Source of the DNA: Nemertoderma westbladi
Taxonomy: Eukaryota > Xenacoelomorpha > Nemertodermatida > Nemertodermatidae
NCBI GenBank assembly: GCA_032718475.1
Contig: JAUCBJ010007326.1
Location: 1 to 44,142 of the forward strand
Length of the DNA: 44,142 bases
Direction of reading: 5' to 3'
A program made the position numbers and the translations under genes. This document shows, in pieces, positions 29,823 through 41,551 of this stretch. The number at the start of each line of letters is the position of its first letter. Position 1 is the first letter of the stretch. A model generated the notes under the pieces. That model worked only from the letters and a program-made list of their open reading frames with translations, did no database searches and was not told the DNA's origin.

Positions 29823-32800
29823 GTGGAGAGCGCAAATGGAGCATTTGCGCCGTGCGAGCGCATGGCCGACGGCGTTGGCCATGTGGTATTGTTTTAGAAT
29901 ATTACAGTATTATTAATCCCATGTAAAGTTAAAAGTTAAAGCCCATATTGCTGATGGAAAATAACAAATGCCTACCTTGATTTTGTTAAGGTCAGTTTTG
30001 TTTATACTTGAAGGCTTACATATATAAGTATACATGGGCATAATATTCCAAATACTTTTGTTGCGCCTGTCGATTCGTATGAATCGACAGGCGCATAGAC
30101 CCCCCCAATTTATATTACTTGCGCATGTACATTAGTAGGCCTACAGAAGTACTTGGGTATTCCTGTATTCACAATATTCAACTACCATATATGAAGATAG
30201 GGTACGTTTTGACTAAAATTCTGCATCTGATGTAACATTTTGACTAGGCCTATCTGCCAAAAGAACCTCCACTATATCTGCCCTTCATGTAGGCCTACCA
30301 TATTATTAAATTATTATTTATACTTCAAAAATTTGTGGCACGAAACACATCACACGAAATGGAATTACAATAAAAGCAGGCCATTTAAAACCATCTTCAA
30401 TCAATTAATTCAGCACCTTGGAAAACCTAATAATAAAAATTATTCAAATTTGTTGAATTGACAAAGGTGGTTCTGAATTAACGAGACGAGGGTGGACCCA
30501 GAGCTATCGAGGGTGGTCCCTGAATTAACGAGTGAGGACCCAGAGTTAATAGGGATATTCCCTGGATTAATAAAAAATAATTAATACCAAAACTAATAAC
30601 AAAAAAAACACCCAAAATATAATACCAGCAAATACAGAAATATACTCATATTAACAAATAACACAAAAATAATTATTTAATAAAAAATTTAATATTGAAC
30701 TTTTAAAGCTCTAAAATCATAAAGAAAACCCATGAAGGTGTATTCCAATTACAATTGTTCAACCCCAGTGATTTTAAAATACACCAGACATGTCAGAGAG
30801 CATTGTAAGTATCATTTCCTTTGTGCAAAAATTAATTCTTCTTGATATATTATATGCAAAATTTTCATGCATATTCAAACAATCAAAAGCGTGAAACCGG
30901 TAGTCATACAGCAATTGGATGTCTTTAGTAGGATCGGAAACACTCTAGAGAACATTTAAAATAAACTTCATCATTCCAAAGTGAATACTTCTTGAGATAT
31001 AGCCTTTCAAAAAATTAACCAATCATAGACCACGTAGCAAACCCCGACAATCCAACAGCTATAAAACATCGTCAGTGAGTTAGGACATACTCCAGAGAAT
31101 ATTCTTAGCTTTCAAACTTCATCCCAAAGTGAAGCAAACTCGAGTTATCGTCGTTCAAAGCATTAGCCAATCAGGCGCCGTATCTGATGACCACGGTATG
31201 GGGGTGACTTGGGACCTCAACGCGAGATTCAGAACACCATCCAAAACATATTCGCATAAAATCTTATCACTAATTGTCAAGGCCTAGGTAAGTTTTCAGC
31301 GTTTGAATATTTGAGCCAATCAGGTGCCAGATACAGTGACCACGGTACGCGCATGACCTGAGACCCCAATGGAAGGTTCAGAGTACTGGCCAAAACATTT
31401 TCGCATCAAATTGTACCGTAAAATGTTACTGCATATCACAGCAAAGTCACCTACCGGTATTTGATCAGCAAAAGATCAGGTCTGACTGTGTGATTTGGGT
31501 CTGATCATATTTTCCTTTGCATGCATAAGAAGCCCTTCAATGGTCACTATCCGCTACATTGATCTAATCCATATCGTCAGATAGCCCGTGTTGCTGTTAT
31601 AAGATTTATTTTGATTTGGTGCGATTTGGGTAATTTTAGTTTTTTTGGGGTAAACTATGGTATTAATAACTTCCAGTAAAATCCCAACATTAAGAACATT
31701 GCTAGAAACGTCAATCATCTATAGCCTACAAACTAAGGATAACTATCAGCCAGTTACTGTACATGGGCAGATGGGTATACTAAGTACAGGAGTACCCAGT
31801 ACTTGGATATTCCTGTATTGACAATACTCAACTATATGAAGATAGGGTACGTTTTGACTAAAATACGGCATCTGATGTAACGTTTTGACTAGGCCTATCT
31901 GCCAAAAGAACCTCCACTAAATATGCCATCTCACTACAGACTGTGGAGATAGCTACCGGCAAGAGGTGCTTGGTATATAGTTTTAGTCAGTAATGGCATA
32001 CAGCAACTACTGACTTTATGATTTCATCAAGTTCATCAAACCAGGCTGACGACTCAGCTGTTTAATTAATTGCAGCCGGATTGGATAAATTATTAATTAA
32101 TTTGGGAAACTTTACTAATTAGTAAAATCGTTAATTAGTTCGATTCAAAAGATTTTAGAATAATTATCATTTGTAAAATAGTAAACCGCTTTGATACACC
32201 TTGTGAATAAGGATTTGGGGGCGGGGGGGACAAAGCCCCCCCGCCAATTAGGTAATTAAGTAATTAGTTAATTACTAATTAACGGTAGGAGATACGGCAT
32301 CGGCGCCAGAGACTTTTTTGTGTAGAATAAAATTCCGAACAACTTTGTGATGTTACGTTTTTTCATAGCTCTTAGTGTTTTCGAGTTACGACGCTAATTA
32401 GTTTTCGGCTAATTAGTACTAATTAACAGTAATAGGAGGGCCATAGCGATGACTGAACTTTTTTTAGATCTTACCGAGATGAACAAAAAAAAACACCGTT
32501 GCTAGGGGAAAAATCAAATACTTTTCGAGAAAAATCAATTAGAAATCTTTAATCGCTAATTACTAATTAATTAATTAACAGATTTTTTCCACAAAAACTC
32601 CTAGCTAGCGCGCTAGGGCCATCTACCAGATCGCGCAAACAGAATCGTTCTAGCTTTCGCCGTTCTCCTGGAAAAATCATTTAAAGATCCACCTAAAAAA
32701 GATCAAAGCAAAATGCCTACTTCTCAGGGAGTGATACTAGACCGTTAAATTATGAGGTTTGAAGTTGGTGTTGATGTTGGTTTCTATGTTCCGTTAAATA

Positions 32801-32870
32801 GGCTGCAGTATCTATACCTCATAATTCTCTGTCGAGCCTCGGGCTCTCCAGTTGCAGCCAGACCATCCAG
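29823..32870. repeat. Array unit 1
   Basis: Starts gtggagagcgcaaatgg, ends gcagccagaccatccag. Stem-loops: gcgcaaatg/catttgcgc at the start, catggcc/ggccatg next to it, a 15-bp perfect stem at 30062-30095, a ggcgggg/ccccgcc type hairpin near 32220-32250, and gagcc/ggctc at 32834-32846. It lacks about 38 bp present in units 2 and 3 near 31925. Confidence 0.85.
30143..31930. repeat. Internal direct repeats within the array unit (shown for unit 1)
   Basis: A segment of about 150 bp at about 30150-30300 (ttgggtattcctgtatt to cctccactatat) recurs at about 31800-31925. Between them four degenerate repeats (30830-31430) share agccaatca, gaccacg and cattttcgcat-type blocks. The arrangement recurs in units 2 and 3. 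Confidence 0.7.
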
Positions 32871-35800
32871 GTGGAGAGCGCAAATGGAGCATTTGCGCCG
32901 TGCGAGCGCATGGCCGACGGCGTTGGCCATGTGGTATTGTTCTAGAATATTACAGTATTATTAATCCCATGTAAAGTTAAAAGTTAAAGCCCATATTGCT
33001 GATGGAAAATAACAAATGCCTACCATGATTTTGTTAAGGTCAGTTTTGTTTATACTTGAAGGCTTACATATATAAGTATACATGGGCATAATATTCCAAA
33101 TACTTTTGTTGCGCCTGTCGATTCGTATGAATCGACAGGCGCATAGACCCCCCCAATTTATATTACTTGCGCATGTACATTAGTAGGCCTACAGAAGTAC
33201 TTGGGTATTCCTGTATTCACAATATTCAACTACCATATATGAAGATAGGGTACGTTTTGACTAAAATTCTGCATCTGATGTAACGTTTTGACTAGGCCTA
33301 TCTGCCAAAAGACTGAAAGAACCTCCACTATATCTGCCCTACATGTAGGCCTACCATATTATTAAATTATTATTTATACTTCAAAAATTTGTGGCACGAA
33401 ACACATCACACGAAATGGAATTACAATAAAAGCAGGCCATTTAAAACCATCTTCAATCAATTAATTCAGCACCTTGGAAAACCTAATAAAAAAAATTATT
33501 CAAATTTGTTGAATTGACAAAGGTGGTTCTGAATTAACGAGACGAGGGTGGACCCAGAGCTATCGAGGGTGGTCCCTGAATTAACGAGTGAGGACCCAGA
33601 GTTAATAGGGATATTCCCTGGATTAATAAAAAATAATTAATACCAAAACTAATAACAAAAAAAACACCCAAAATATAATACCAGCAAATACAGAAATATA
33701 CTCATATTAACAAATAACACAAAAATAATTATTTAATAAAAAATTTAATATTGAACTTTTAAAGCTCTAAAATCATAAAGAAAACCCATGAAGGTGTATT
33801 CCAATTACAATTGTTCAACCCCAGTGATTTTAAAATACACCAGACATGTCAGAGAGCATTGTAAGTATTATTTCCTTTGTGCAAAAATTAATTCTTCTTG
33901 ATATATTATATGCAAAATTTTCATGCATATTCAAACAATCAAAAGCGTGAAACCGGTAGTCATACAGCAATTGGATGTCTTTAGTAGGATCGGAAACACT
34001 CTAGAGAACATTTAAAATAAACTTCATCATTCCAAAGTGAATACTTCTTGAGATATAGCCTTTCAAAAAATTAACCAATCATAGACCACGTAGTAAAACC
34101 CGACAATCCAACAGCTATAAAACATCGTCAGTGAGTTAGGGCATACTCCAGAGAATATTCTTAGCTTTCAAACTTCATCCCAAAGTGAAGCAAACTCGAG
34201 TTATCGTCGTTCAAAGCATTAGCCAATCAGGCGCCGTATCTGATGACCACGGTATGGGGGTGACTTGGGACCTCAACGCGAGATTCAGAACACCATCCAA
34301 AACATATTCGCATAAAATCTTATCACTAATTGTCAAGGCCTAGGTAAGTTTTCAGCGTTTGAATATTTGAGCCAATCAGGTGCCAGATACAGTGACCACG
34401 GTACGCGCGTGACTTGAGACCCCAATGGAAGGTTCAGAGTACTGGCCAAAACATTTTCGCATCAAATTGTACCGTAAAATGTTACTGCATATCAGCAAAG
34501 TCACCTACCGGTATTTGATCAGCAAAAGATCAGGTCTGACTGTGTGATTTGGGTCTGATCATATTTTCCTTTGCATGCATAAGAAGCCCTTCAATGGTCA
34601 CTATCCGCTACATTGATCTAATCCATATCGTCAGATAGCCCGTGTTGCTGTTATAAGATTTATTTTGATTTGGTGCGATTTGGGTAATTTTAGTTTTTTT
34701 GGGGTAAACTATGGTATTAATATAACTTCCAGTAAAATCCCAACGTTAAGAACATTGCTAGAAACGTCAATCATCTATAGCCTACAAACTAAGGGTAACT
34801 ATCAGCCAGTTACTGTACATGGGCAGATGGGTATACTAAGTACAGGAGTACCCAGTACTTGGATATTCCTGTATTGACAATACTCAACTATATGAAGATA
34901 GGGTACATTTTGACTAAAATACGGCATCTGATGTAACGTTTTGACTAGGCCTATCTGCCAAAAGAACCTCCACTAAATATGCCATACATGTAGGCCTACC
35001 ATACCTGCACCGGTGCTCACTACAGACTGTGGAGATAGCTACCGGCAAGAGGTGCTTGGTATATAGTTTTAGTCAGTAATGGCATACAGCAACTACTGAC
35101 TTTATGATTTCATCAAGTTCATCAAACCAGGCTGACGACTCAGCTGTTTAATTAATTGCAGCCAGGAGTGGATAAATTATTAATTAATTTGGGAAACTTT
35201 ACTAATTAGTAAAATCGTTAATTAGTTCGATTCAAAAGATTTTAGAATAATTATCATTTGTAAAATAGTAAACCGCTTTGATACACGTTGTGAATAAGTA
35301 TTTGGGAGGCGGGGGGGCAAAGCCCCCCCGCCAATTAGGTAATTAAGTAATTAGTTAATTACTAATTAACGGTAGGAGATACGGCATCGGCGCCAGAGAC
35401 TTTTTTGTGTAGAATAAAATTCCAAACAATTTTGTGATGTTACGTTTTTTCATAGCTCTTAGTGTTTTCGAGTTACGACGCTAATTAGTTTTCGGCTAAT
35501 TAGTACTAATTAACAGTAATAGGTGGGCCATAGCGATGACTGAACTTTTTTTAGATCTTACCGAGATGAACAAAAAAAAACACCGTTGCTAGGGGAAAAA
35601 CCAAATACTTTTCGAGAAAAATCAATTAGAAATCTTTAATCGCTAATTACTAATTAATTAATTAACAGATTTTTTCCACAAAAACTCCTAGCTATCGTGC
35701 TAGGGCCATCTACCAGATTGCGCAAACAGAATCGTTCTAGCTTTCGCCGTTCTCCTGGAAAAATCCTTTAAAGATCCACCTAAAAAAAGATCAAAGCAAA

Positions 35801-35958
35801 ATGCCTACTTGATAAGGAGTGATACTAGACCGTTAAATTATGAGGTTTGAAGTTGGTGTTGATGGTGGGTTCTATGTTCCGTTAAATAGGCTGCAGTATC
35901 TATACCTCATAATTCTCTGTCGAGCCTTTGGCTCTCCGGTTGCAGCCAGACCATCCAG
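32871..35958. repeat. Array unit 2
   Basis: Same boundaries as unit 1. 15-bp stem at 33110-33143, terminal hairpin at 35922-35934 with loop ttt. It has an 8-bp insertion near 33309. Confidence 0.85.
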
Positions 35959-38900
35959 GTGGAGAGCGCAAATGGAGCATTTGCGCCGTGCGAGCGCATG
36001 GCCGACGGCGTTGGCCATGTGGTATTGTTCTAGAATATTACAGTATTATTAATCCCATGTAAAGTTAAAAGTTAAAGCCCATATTGCTGATGGAAAATAA
36101 CAAATGCCTACCTTGATTTTGTTAAGGTCAGTTTTGTTTATACTTGAAGTCTTACATATATAAGTATACATGGGCATAATATTCCAAATACTTTTGTTGC
36201 GCCTGTCGATTCGTATGAATCGACAGGCGCATAGACCCCCCCCAATTTATATTACTTGCGCATGTACATTAGTAGGCCTACAGAAGTACTTGGGTATTCC
36301 TGTATTCACAATATTCAACTACCATATATGAAGATAGGGTACGTTTTGACTAAAATTCTGCATCTGATGTAACGTTTTGACTAGGCCTATCTGCCAAAAG
36401 AACCTCCACTATATCTGCCCTACATGTAGGCCTACCATATTATTAAATTATTATTTATACTTCAAAAATTTGTGGCACGAAACACATCACACGAAATGGA
36501 ATTACAATAAAAGCAGGCCATTTAAAACCATCTTCAATCAATTAATTCAGCACCTTGGAAAACCTAATAAAAAAAATTATTCAAATTTGTTGAATTGACA
36601 AAGGTGGTTCTGAATTAACGAGACGAGGGTGGACCCAGAGCTATCGAGGGTGGTCCCTGAATTAACGAGTGAGGACCCAGAGTTAATAGGGATATTCCCT
36701 GGATTAATAAAAAATAATTAATACCAAAACTAATAACAAAAAAAACACCCAAAATATAATACCAGCAAATACAGAAATATACTCATATTAACAAATAACA
36801 CAAAAATAATTATTTAATAAAAAATTTAATATTGAACTTTTAAAGCTCTAAAATCATAAAGAAAACCCATGAAGGTGTATTCCAATTACAATTGTTCAAC
36901 CCCAGTGATTTTAAAATACACCAGACATGTCAGAGAGCATTGTAAGTATTATTTCCTTTGTGCAAAAATTAATTCTTCTTGATATATTATATGCAAAATT
37001 TTCATGCATATTCAAACAATCAAAAGCGTGAAACCGGTAGTCATACAGCAATTGGATGTCTTTAGTAGGATCGGAAACACTCTAGAGAACATTTAAAATA
37101 AACTTCATCATTCCAAAGTGAATACTTCTTGAGATATAGCCTTTCAAAAAATTAACCAATCATAGACCACGTAGCAAAACCCGACAATCCAACAGCTATA
37201 AAACATCGTCAGTGAGTTAGGGCATACTCCAGAGAATATTCTTAGCTTTCAAACTTCATCCCAAAGTGAAGCAAACTCGAGTTATCGTCATTCAAAGCAT
37301 TAGCCAATCAGGCGCCGTATCTGATGACCACGGTATGGGGGTGACTTGGGACCTCAACGCGAGATTCAGAACACCATCCAAAACATATTCGCATAAAATC
37401 TTATCACTAATTGTCAAGGCCTAGGTAAGTTTTCAGCGTTTGAATATTTGAGCCAATCAGGTGCCAGATACAGTGACCACGGTACGCGCATGACCTGAGA
37501 CCCCAATGGAAGGTTCAGAGTACTGGCCAAAACATTTTCGCATCAAATTGTACCGTAAAATGTTACTGCATATCAGCAAAGTCACCTACCAGTATTTGAT
37601 CAGCAAAAGATCAGGTCTGACTGTGTGATTTGGGTCTGATCATATTTTCCTTTGCATGCATAAGAAGCCCTTCAATGGTCACTATCCGCTACATTGATCT
37701 AATCCATATCGTCAGATAGCCCGTGTTGCTGTTATAAGATTTATTTTGATTTGGTGCGATTTGGGTAATTTTAGTTTTTTTGGGGTAAACTATGGTATTA
37801 ATAACTTCCAGTAAAATCCCAACGTTAAGAACATTGCTAGAAACGTCAATCATCTATAGCCTACAAACTAAGGGTAACTATCAGCCAGTTACTGTACATG
37901 GGCAGATGGGTATACTAAGTACAGGAGTACCCAGTACTTGGATATTCCTGTATTGACAATACTCAACTATATGAAGATAGGGTACGTTTTGACTAAAATA
38001 CGGCATCTGATGTAACGTTTTGACTAGGCCTATCTGCCAAAAGAACCTCCACTAAATATGCCATACATGTAGGCCTACCATACCTGCACCGGTGCTCACT
38101 ACAGACTGTGGAGATAGCTACCGGCAAGAGGTGCTTGGTATATAGTTTTAGTCAGTAATGGCATACAGCAACTACTGACTTTATGATTTCATCAAGTTCA
38201 TCAAACCAGGCTGACGACTCAGCTGTTTAATTAATTGCAGCCGGATTGGATAAATTATTAATTAATTTCGGAAACTTTACTAATTAGTAAAATCGTTAAT
38301 TAGTTCGATTCAAAAGATTTTAGAATAATTATCATTTGTAAAATAGTAAACCGCTTTGATACACCTTGTGAATAAGGATTTGGGGGCGGGGGGGACAAAG
38401 CCCCCCCCCGCCAATTAGGTAATTAAGTAATTAGTTAATTACTAATTAACGGTAGGAGATACGGCATCGGCGCCAGAGACTTTTTTGTGTAGAATAAAAT
38501 TCCGAACAACTTTGTGATGTTACGTTTTTTCATAGCTCTTAGTGTTTTCGAGTTACGACGCTAATTAGTTTTCGGCTAATTAGTACTAATTAACAGTAAT
38601 AGGAGGGCCATAGCGATGACTGAACTTTTTTTAGATCTTACCGAGATGAACAAAAAAAAACACCGTTGCTAGGGGAAAAACCAAATACTTTTCGAGAAAA
38701 ATCAATTAGAAATCTTTAATCGCTAATTACTAATTAATTAATTAACAGATTTTTTCCACAAAAACTCCTAGCTATCGCGCTAGGGCCATCTACCAGATCG
38801 CGCAAACAGAATCGTTCTAGCTTTCGCCGTTCTCCTGGAAAAATCCTTTAAAAATCGACCTAAAAAAGATCAAAGCAAAGTGCCTACTTCTTGTCAGTTA

Positions 38901-39036
38901 GCTATATATAGTAAATTATGAGGTTTGAAGTTGGTGTTGATGGTGGGTTCTATGTTCCGTTAAATAGGCTGCAGTATCTATACCTAATAATTCTCTGTCG
39001 AGCCTTGGGCTCTCCGGTTGCAGCCTAACCATCCAG
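35959..39036. repeat. Array unit 3
   Basis: 15-bp stem at 36198-36231, terminal hairpin at 39000-39012 with loop ttg. A short stretch near 38890 (gtcagttagctatatatagt) differs from units 1 and 2, and the end reads gcagcctaaccatccag. Confidence 0.85.
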
Positions 39037-39325
39037 TTGGCCTTTGTTTAGGAGTCGAAAACATTCATAGTCTATATTTTCCTATTTGTTTAGAAGTGGC
39101 CGAAACACATCTATCAGTTGCCGAAACGCATCTATCAGTTTGCCTAAGCACATCCTGTTAACAGTTGTCGAAATGCAACTATGAGTTGCCGAAATGCAAC
39201 TATGAGTTGCTGAAATGCATCCCTCAGTTGCCGAAACGCAACCTTGTTACCATGTTGCCAAAACGCGACTACGAGTTGCCGAAACGCGGCTCTAACGCTA
39301 CTATCAGTGCCGAAACGCGACAACA

Positions 39326-39334
39326 CCCACCTAC
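39326..39334. other. 9-bp target site duplication, right of foldback-like element B
   Basis: cccacctac, one change from the left partner at 29029-29037. Confidence 0.6.
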
Positions 39335-39893
39335 ACATCCAATTTAGTTACTATACCTAACCTTATACCTTTTACAAACATTTACCAATGACATTGTATG
39401 GTTATTACCAAGTTAGTTCTGTGTTTTAGCAACGAGACCATACACTTGTTAGTGGATATAGTGATGATTAGATTAAGATGGGTAAAATTTCCAATCCAGG
39501 ATGTCATCCACTATTAGTGAAAAAGTTCATTCCAAATTCATTTCAAATTCAGAGTGCATCTCTAATCAGATGGACTTGTCCATGCAATCGTATGTTTTCT
39601 ATATAATATTGCAAAGTAAAAATATAAGCCATCACCGACTTGTGACATTAGATCTCTGGCAGCCACTCAATAATTATGCCTTGTTACACTGATTCACATG
39701 TTTTTAGCACAAATTTTTTTTGTCCACTAACCCTATTGTTTTATTGTTTCCTATATATACAAATTTAAGTTATTCAAATTACTATGTTGTATTATTACAT
39801 ATTACATAGGCCTATATTACAGAATATTTGCAACATCAAATACAATATGTGAATTGAGTAATTTATATTATTTTTAATTGCTTCTTTACTCAG
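39335..39893 (+). other. Intron remainder before the damaged last exon, copy B
   Basis: Near-identical to 979-1536 in copy A, including the cag acceptor. Confidence 0.65.
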
Positions 39894-40026
39894 GGCAGCA
39901 CATGCTGTTGTCATGGTTGGATATGATGATGAGGCATTCAGTGGTCAAAACAAAGTCAAACAAAATATTCGATTGTTACACTCCTGTTGCCGGAAGATAT
40001 ATCATCATTGAGAAAGAAATTGGAGG
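39894..40026 (+). pseudogene. Damaged last lectin exon, copy B
   Basis: Same acceptor and start as the intact exon at 1537 (VVMVGYDDEAFSGQNK conserved). After that, 41 bp of the A sequence are replaced by about 9 bp (net -32), shifting the frame. Then the sequence encoding the final LSFCELYVWGY strand is deleted together with about 300 bp downstream, the join falling at attggagg/ttggtatgg near 40026-40036. It can no longer encode the C-terminus of the lectin domain. Confidence 0.8.
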
Positions 40027-40385
40027 TATGGTTGGTATGGTAGGTAATATTTATAGGTAGGTACCTGTGACAACATGTGTCCACCCAGGACAAATGTTCG
40101 GAAAGTCGACAATACTAGCAAAATCTCTAATGATAGCTTATGGTATTTTTTTGTAATTACTTCTTCCTACACTATCGTCACTAATCTTCAACCGTACCAG
40201 TTATCAGGAGGCGTTAAAATATCCCAATTCAAGTAGTTACTGTTTGGCCGGTCAAAATGACTACCAATCAGTTATTGAATTAGTTGCTTCTATGTTAGTA
40301 ATAAAGCCATAAGATACTGCCATTTCAAGCCATTTCAAAATTTCCAGAACATTAATTATTAACCCTTTGCGTACCAACACTTAAT
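40027..40385. other. 3' flank of lectin copy B
   Basis: Matches 2030-2385 of copy A. No gene. Confidence 0.55.
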
Positions 40386-40549
40386 AAAGGCGGCACACTG
40401 CCGCCTTTTTTTGCAAATAATTCAGGACAATGCTCATAAAGGTGGCAGTGTGCCGCCTTTATATACTTATAACTTCACCCCCAGGGCGGCAGAGTGCCGC
40501 CTTTACATATATTATCCTGACCCCCAGGGTGGCAGGGTGCCGCCTTTTT
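40386..40549. repeat. Cluster of four ggcggca/tgccgcc hairpins, copy B
   Basis: Same four stem-loops as 2386-2550. The last has lost two bases from its loop (ggtggcagggtgccgcc) while its stem is kept. Confidence 0.75.
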
Positions 40550-40810
40550 TAAAAATGCTCTTAAACTTTCTTATAACTATTGGGACGGAAAAATGGAGTA
40601 TATATTCGTGTTGGGCAGGAAAAACTGGTCTAGAAAAGTTAATTTAATATTGCTTGAATGGATATTGGTTTGAGGGCATTTTAAAATACATAATTTATGC
40701 AATTTAATTTCAATTTTGCCAAAAATTTTGTTACAAAAAATTAAGGCAGCAGTGAAAGCTACATTATATATTTAATATAGAGAACATACCCGGGGGTAAA
40801 CGCCACGCTT
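40550..40810. other. Non-coding flank, copy B
   Basis: Matches 2551-2810. Homology to copy A then jumps to 9817. Confidence 0.5.
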
Positions 40811-41540
40811 GTTTTTATATATATATATAATATATATATGTACAAATGTCAAAGCATCCAAATAAGGGGCACAGCATAGTAGTTTTCGACCAGCCTTTAG
40901 AGCTATTTCGTGTATGTGTATGTTGAATGACATAAGGTTGTGAATATCACCCCCAAAAGTTTAATACTCTGGACCACATTAATAGAAAGGTAGCCCAACT
41001 TGAGTGAAAGTGGTGTTACATCTGATTGCTTATTTAACCTGCTGGTTAAGACGCGGATTATTTTGCTCAAAAACGACTTTCCATTTTTCCCCCGACAGAC
41101 TTATTTAGTGCAAATCCTCCTGCATCTGGGTGAGAGATAGATCTCAGTTGGCTTCGCTAAGAATTAAGCAGTATAATGAAAAATCATCCGCATATATTGC
41201 CATTGGATTTGAAAGGTCTGTCACCAGATCATCAATATACACCAGGAAGAATGTTGGACCCAGGAGTTATTGCAGGGGAACAGAAGCATTAATACATCTC
41301 GTTGGGAGCATTTGCCCTCAACAACCACTCAAATACTACAGTTGAGTATATATGATTCCAACTAGGATAGTAGCTTTTCACAGATCCGCCATGCCTGCCC
41401 AGCATGCCAAACATGATCAAAAGCGTTCTTTATATCCAGTACAGCAACTATGACTTCAACCTCGACCTTTTAAAGTAGGTTCCAGCAGGTACTCAGAAAA
41501 GTAAGTAGGACAGTAGCAGAATGCCCGGGACGAAATCCAA
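40811..41540 (-). pseudogene. LINE reverse transcriptase, copy B (longer)
   Basis: Minus-strand non-LTR reverse transcriptase relic. From 41540 leftwards: KFQFGFRPGHSATVLLTF, AVLDIKNAFDHVWHAG (fingers/palm A motif), then TPGSN, VYIDDL and the AIYADDFSLY catalytic box (shared with 9767-10352), then the LLGVIF block. Several in-frame stops. It retains about 190 bp of upstream coding sequence that copy A lost, and lacks the 3' end that copy A keeps. Jockey/CR1 group by motif style. Confidence 0.85.
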
Positions 41541-41551
41541 ACTGAAACTTA

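Larger units (their letters stand above)
29823..39036. repeat. Head-to-tail array of three 3.05-3.09-kb units
   Basis: Units at 29823-32870 (3048 bp), 32871-35958 (3088 bp) and 35959-39036 (3078 bp), very similar by eye. The array is absent at the equivalent point of copy A (659/660). The 6-mer atccag sits at the left flank, at both internal junctions and at the right end, as one shared core per junction. Units are AT-rich with GC-rich hairpins near both ends and encode no recognisable protein. This looks like concatemer insertion of a non-autonomous circular or rolling-circle element, or amplification after insertion. Confidence 0.85.
29038..39325. mobile_element. Foldback-like transposon, copy B, interrupted by a 9.2-kb array
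   Basis: Element of about 1074 bp (29038-29822 plus 39037-39325), nearly identical to copy A, with inverted short-repeat ends: gttgcgtcgcgtttcggca at the left against the complement of tgccgaaacgcgacaac at the right. Split at 29822/39037 by the tandem array. No transposase. Confidence 0.72.

Noticed and set aside
30240-30461. 73-codon frame in array units 1 and 3
   Set aside because: Broken in unit 2 by an 8-bp insertion, starts in repeat sequence, AT-driven composition and no domain.
29823-39036. CRISPR-like or LTR interpretation of the three repeats
   Set aside because: Units are 3 kb, directly adjacent with no spacers and no internal gene set; ends lack the TG...CA pattern.
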